Assembly (NCBI RefSeq): GCF_020421205.1
Contig: NZ_JAIZZH010000003.1
Location: 682,001-746,000, forward strand
Reading direction: 5' to 3'
DNA from: Hymenobacter pini
GTDB taxonomy: Bacteria; Bacteroidota; Bacteroidia; Cytophagales; Hymenobacteraceae
Length of the DNA stretch: 64,000 bases
Shown here: piece after piece, positions 63,814-64,000 of the stretch
Layout of the letters: the number at the start of each line of letters is the position of its first letter
Position numbering within the stretch: the stretch's first letter is position 1
Program-made: the position numbers and the translations under genes
The notes under the pieces: model-generated
The model's input: the letters and a program-made list of their open reading frames with translations, nothing else
Told to the model about the DNA's origin: nothing
Databases searched by the model: none

Positions 63814-64000
63814 ATGTCTTCCGCAGAATCCCACGTGTTTCATCTGCCCCGGCCGTTGCGGCTGGAAAATGGCGGTGTACTACCGCACGTGGCGGTAACG
63901 TACCATACCTACGGCCAGCTGAGCCCCACCCGCGACAATGTGCTGTGGGTGTGTCACGCCCTCACGGCCAACTCTGATGTGCTGGAGTGGTGGCCCGGCC
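63814..64000 (+). CDS. metX: Homoserine O-acetyltransferase, 3' end cut by window
   Basis: The first 62 codons are present, from ATG 63814 (MSSAESHVFHLPRPLRLENG). The diagnostic MetX stretch is the HVAVTYHTYGQLSP strand, then NVLWVCHALTANSDVLEWWPG, which is the oxyanion-region motif of this alpha/beta-hydrolase family. It makes O-acetylhomoserine for metY, so the two form a transsulfuration-free methionine pathway with sulfide. The remainder lies outside the window, so completeness cannot be judged. Confidence 0.95.
   Translation, partial: MSSAESHVFHLPRPLRLENGGVLPHVAVTYHTYGQLSPTRDNVLWVCHALTANSDVLEWWPG

Overview
The window is about 64 kb of GC-rich bacterial DNA that looks like Bacteroidota, most likely Hymenobacter or a close relative in the Cytophagales. 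The sequence signs are Bacteroidota-type promoters (a TTG box about 20 bases from TAnnTTTG), mostly weak Shine-Dalgarno sequences, CarboxypepD_reg-plus-TonB outer-membrane receptors, LytTR/LytS two-component proteins, a type IX-style C-terminal sorting domain and a DUF1501/DUF1800 pair. The genus is inferred from overall resemblance, not from a search. I found no rRNA, tRNA, CRISPR array, transposase or prophage. The content is mostly core and envelope genes.

Layout. 0-7 kb: two paralogous outer-membrane barrel proteins flank a LytTR regulator and its LytS-type kinase. 7-14 kb: aroE, a DedA protein, a spermidine-synthase-like protein, a TraB/GumN protein, a sorbosone-dehydrogenase-like lipoprotein, a phosphosulfolactate synthase and a TPR protein, all on the minus strand. 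14-20 kb: a capsule/exopolysaccharide control operon (Wza-type exporter, Wzc-type tyrosine kinase with a Gly-Tyr repeat tail, PHP phosphatase, epimerase). 20-25 kb: acyl-CoA dehydrogenase, the rpsU-xer-hpf cluster, metK and a PAP2 phosphatase. 25-32 kb: two unrecognised membrane proteins, an S9 peptidase, an orphan protein, an HD hydrolase and a GNAT enzyme. 32-39.5 kb: a secreted sugar dehydrogenase, then a metal locus (CDF exporter, Nramp MntH, TonB receptor, outer-membrane protein) in which two promoters carry the same palindrome. 39.5-49 kb: a small membrane protein, the DUF1501/DUF1800 pair, a large lamin-tail surface protein, asd, a triple TonB_C protein and an EreA/ChaN-like protein. 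49-61 kb: a large TonB receptor, a hydrolase, YceI, dxs, a UPF0104 membrane protein, an erythromycin-esterase fusion, a lipoprotein and a LysM protein. 61-64 kb: methionine genes metY and metX (cut by the window end) behind a SAM-I riboswitch.

The most notable signal is the met leader at 61.6-62.2 kb. A promoter is followed by a SAM-I aptamer, then by an unlisted 53-codon ORF with an unusually good ribosome site. That ORF ends in two arginine-flanked methionines and a run of cysteine codons (eight of the last ten). Mutually exclusive hairpins overlap its stop codon, and a strong GC hairpin precedes metY. The first bases of the predicted transcript are exactly complementary to the ribosome site of the ORF. 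This reads as a dual sensor: the riboswitch senses SAM and the leader peptide senses cysteine.

Other structure: three nested hairpin repeats (REP-like arms around an internal terminator, one inner part inverted), several long near-perfect inverted repeats between genes, and many bidirectional terminators. Several ORFs open upstream of their real start; I moved those starts using homology, internal terminators and promoter positions.
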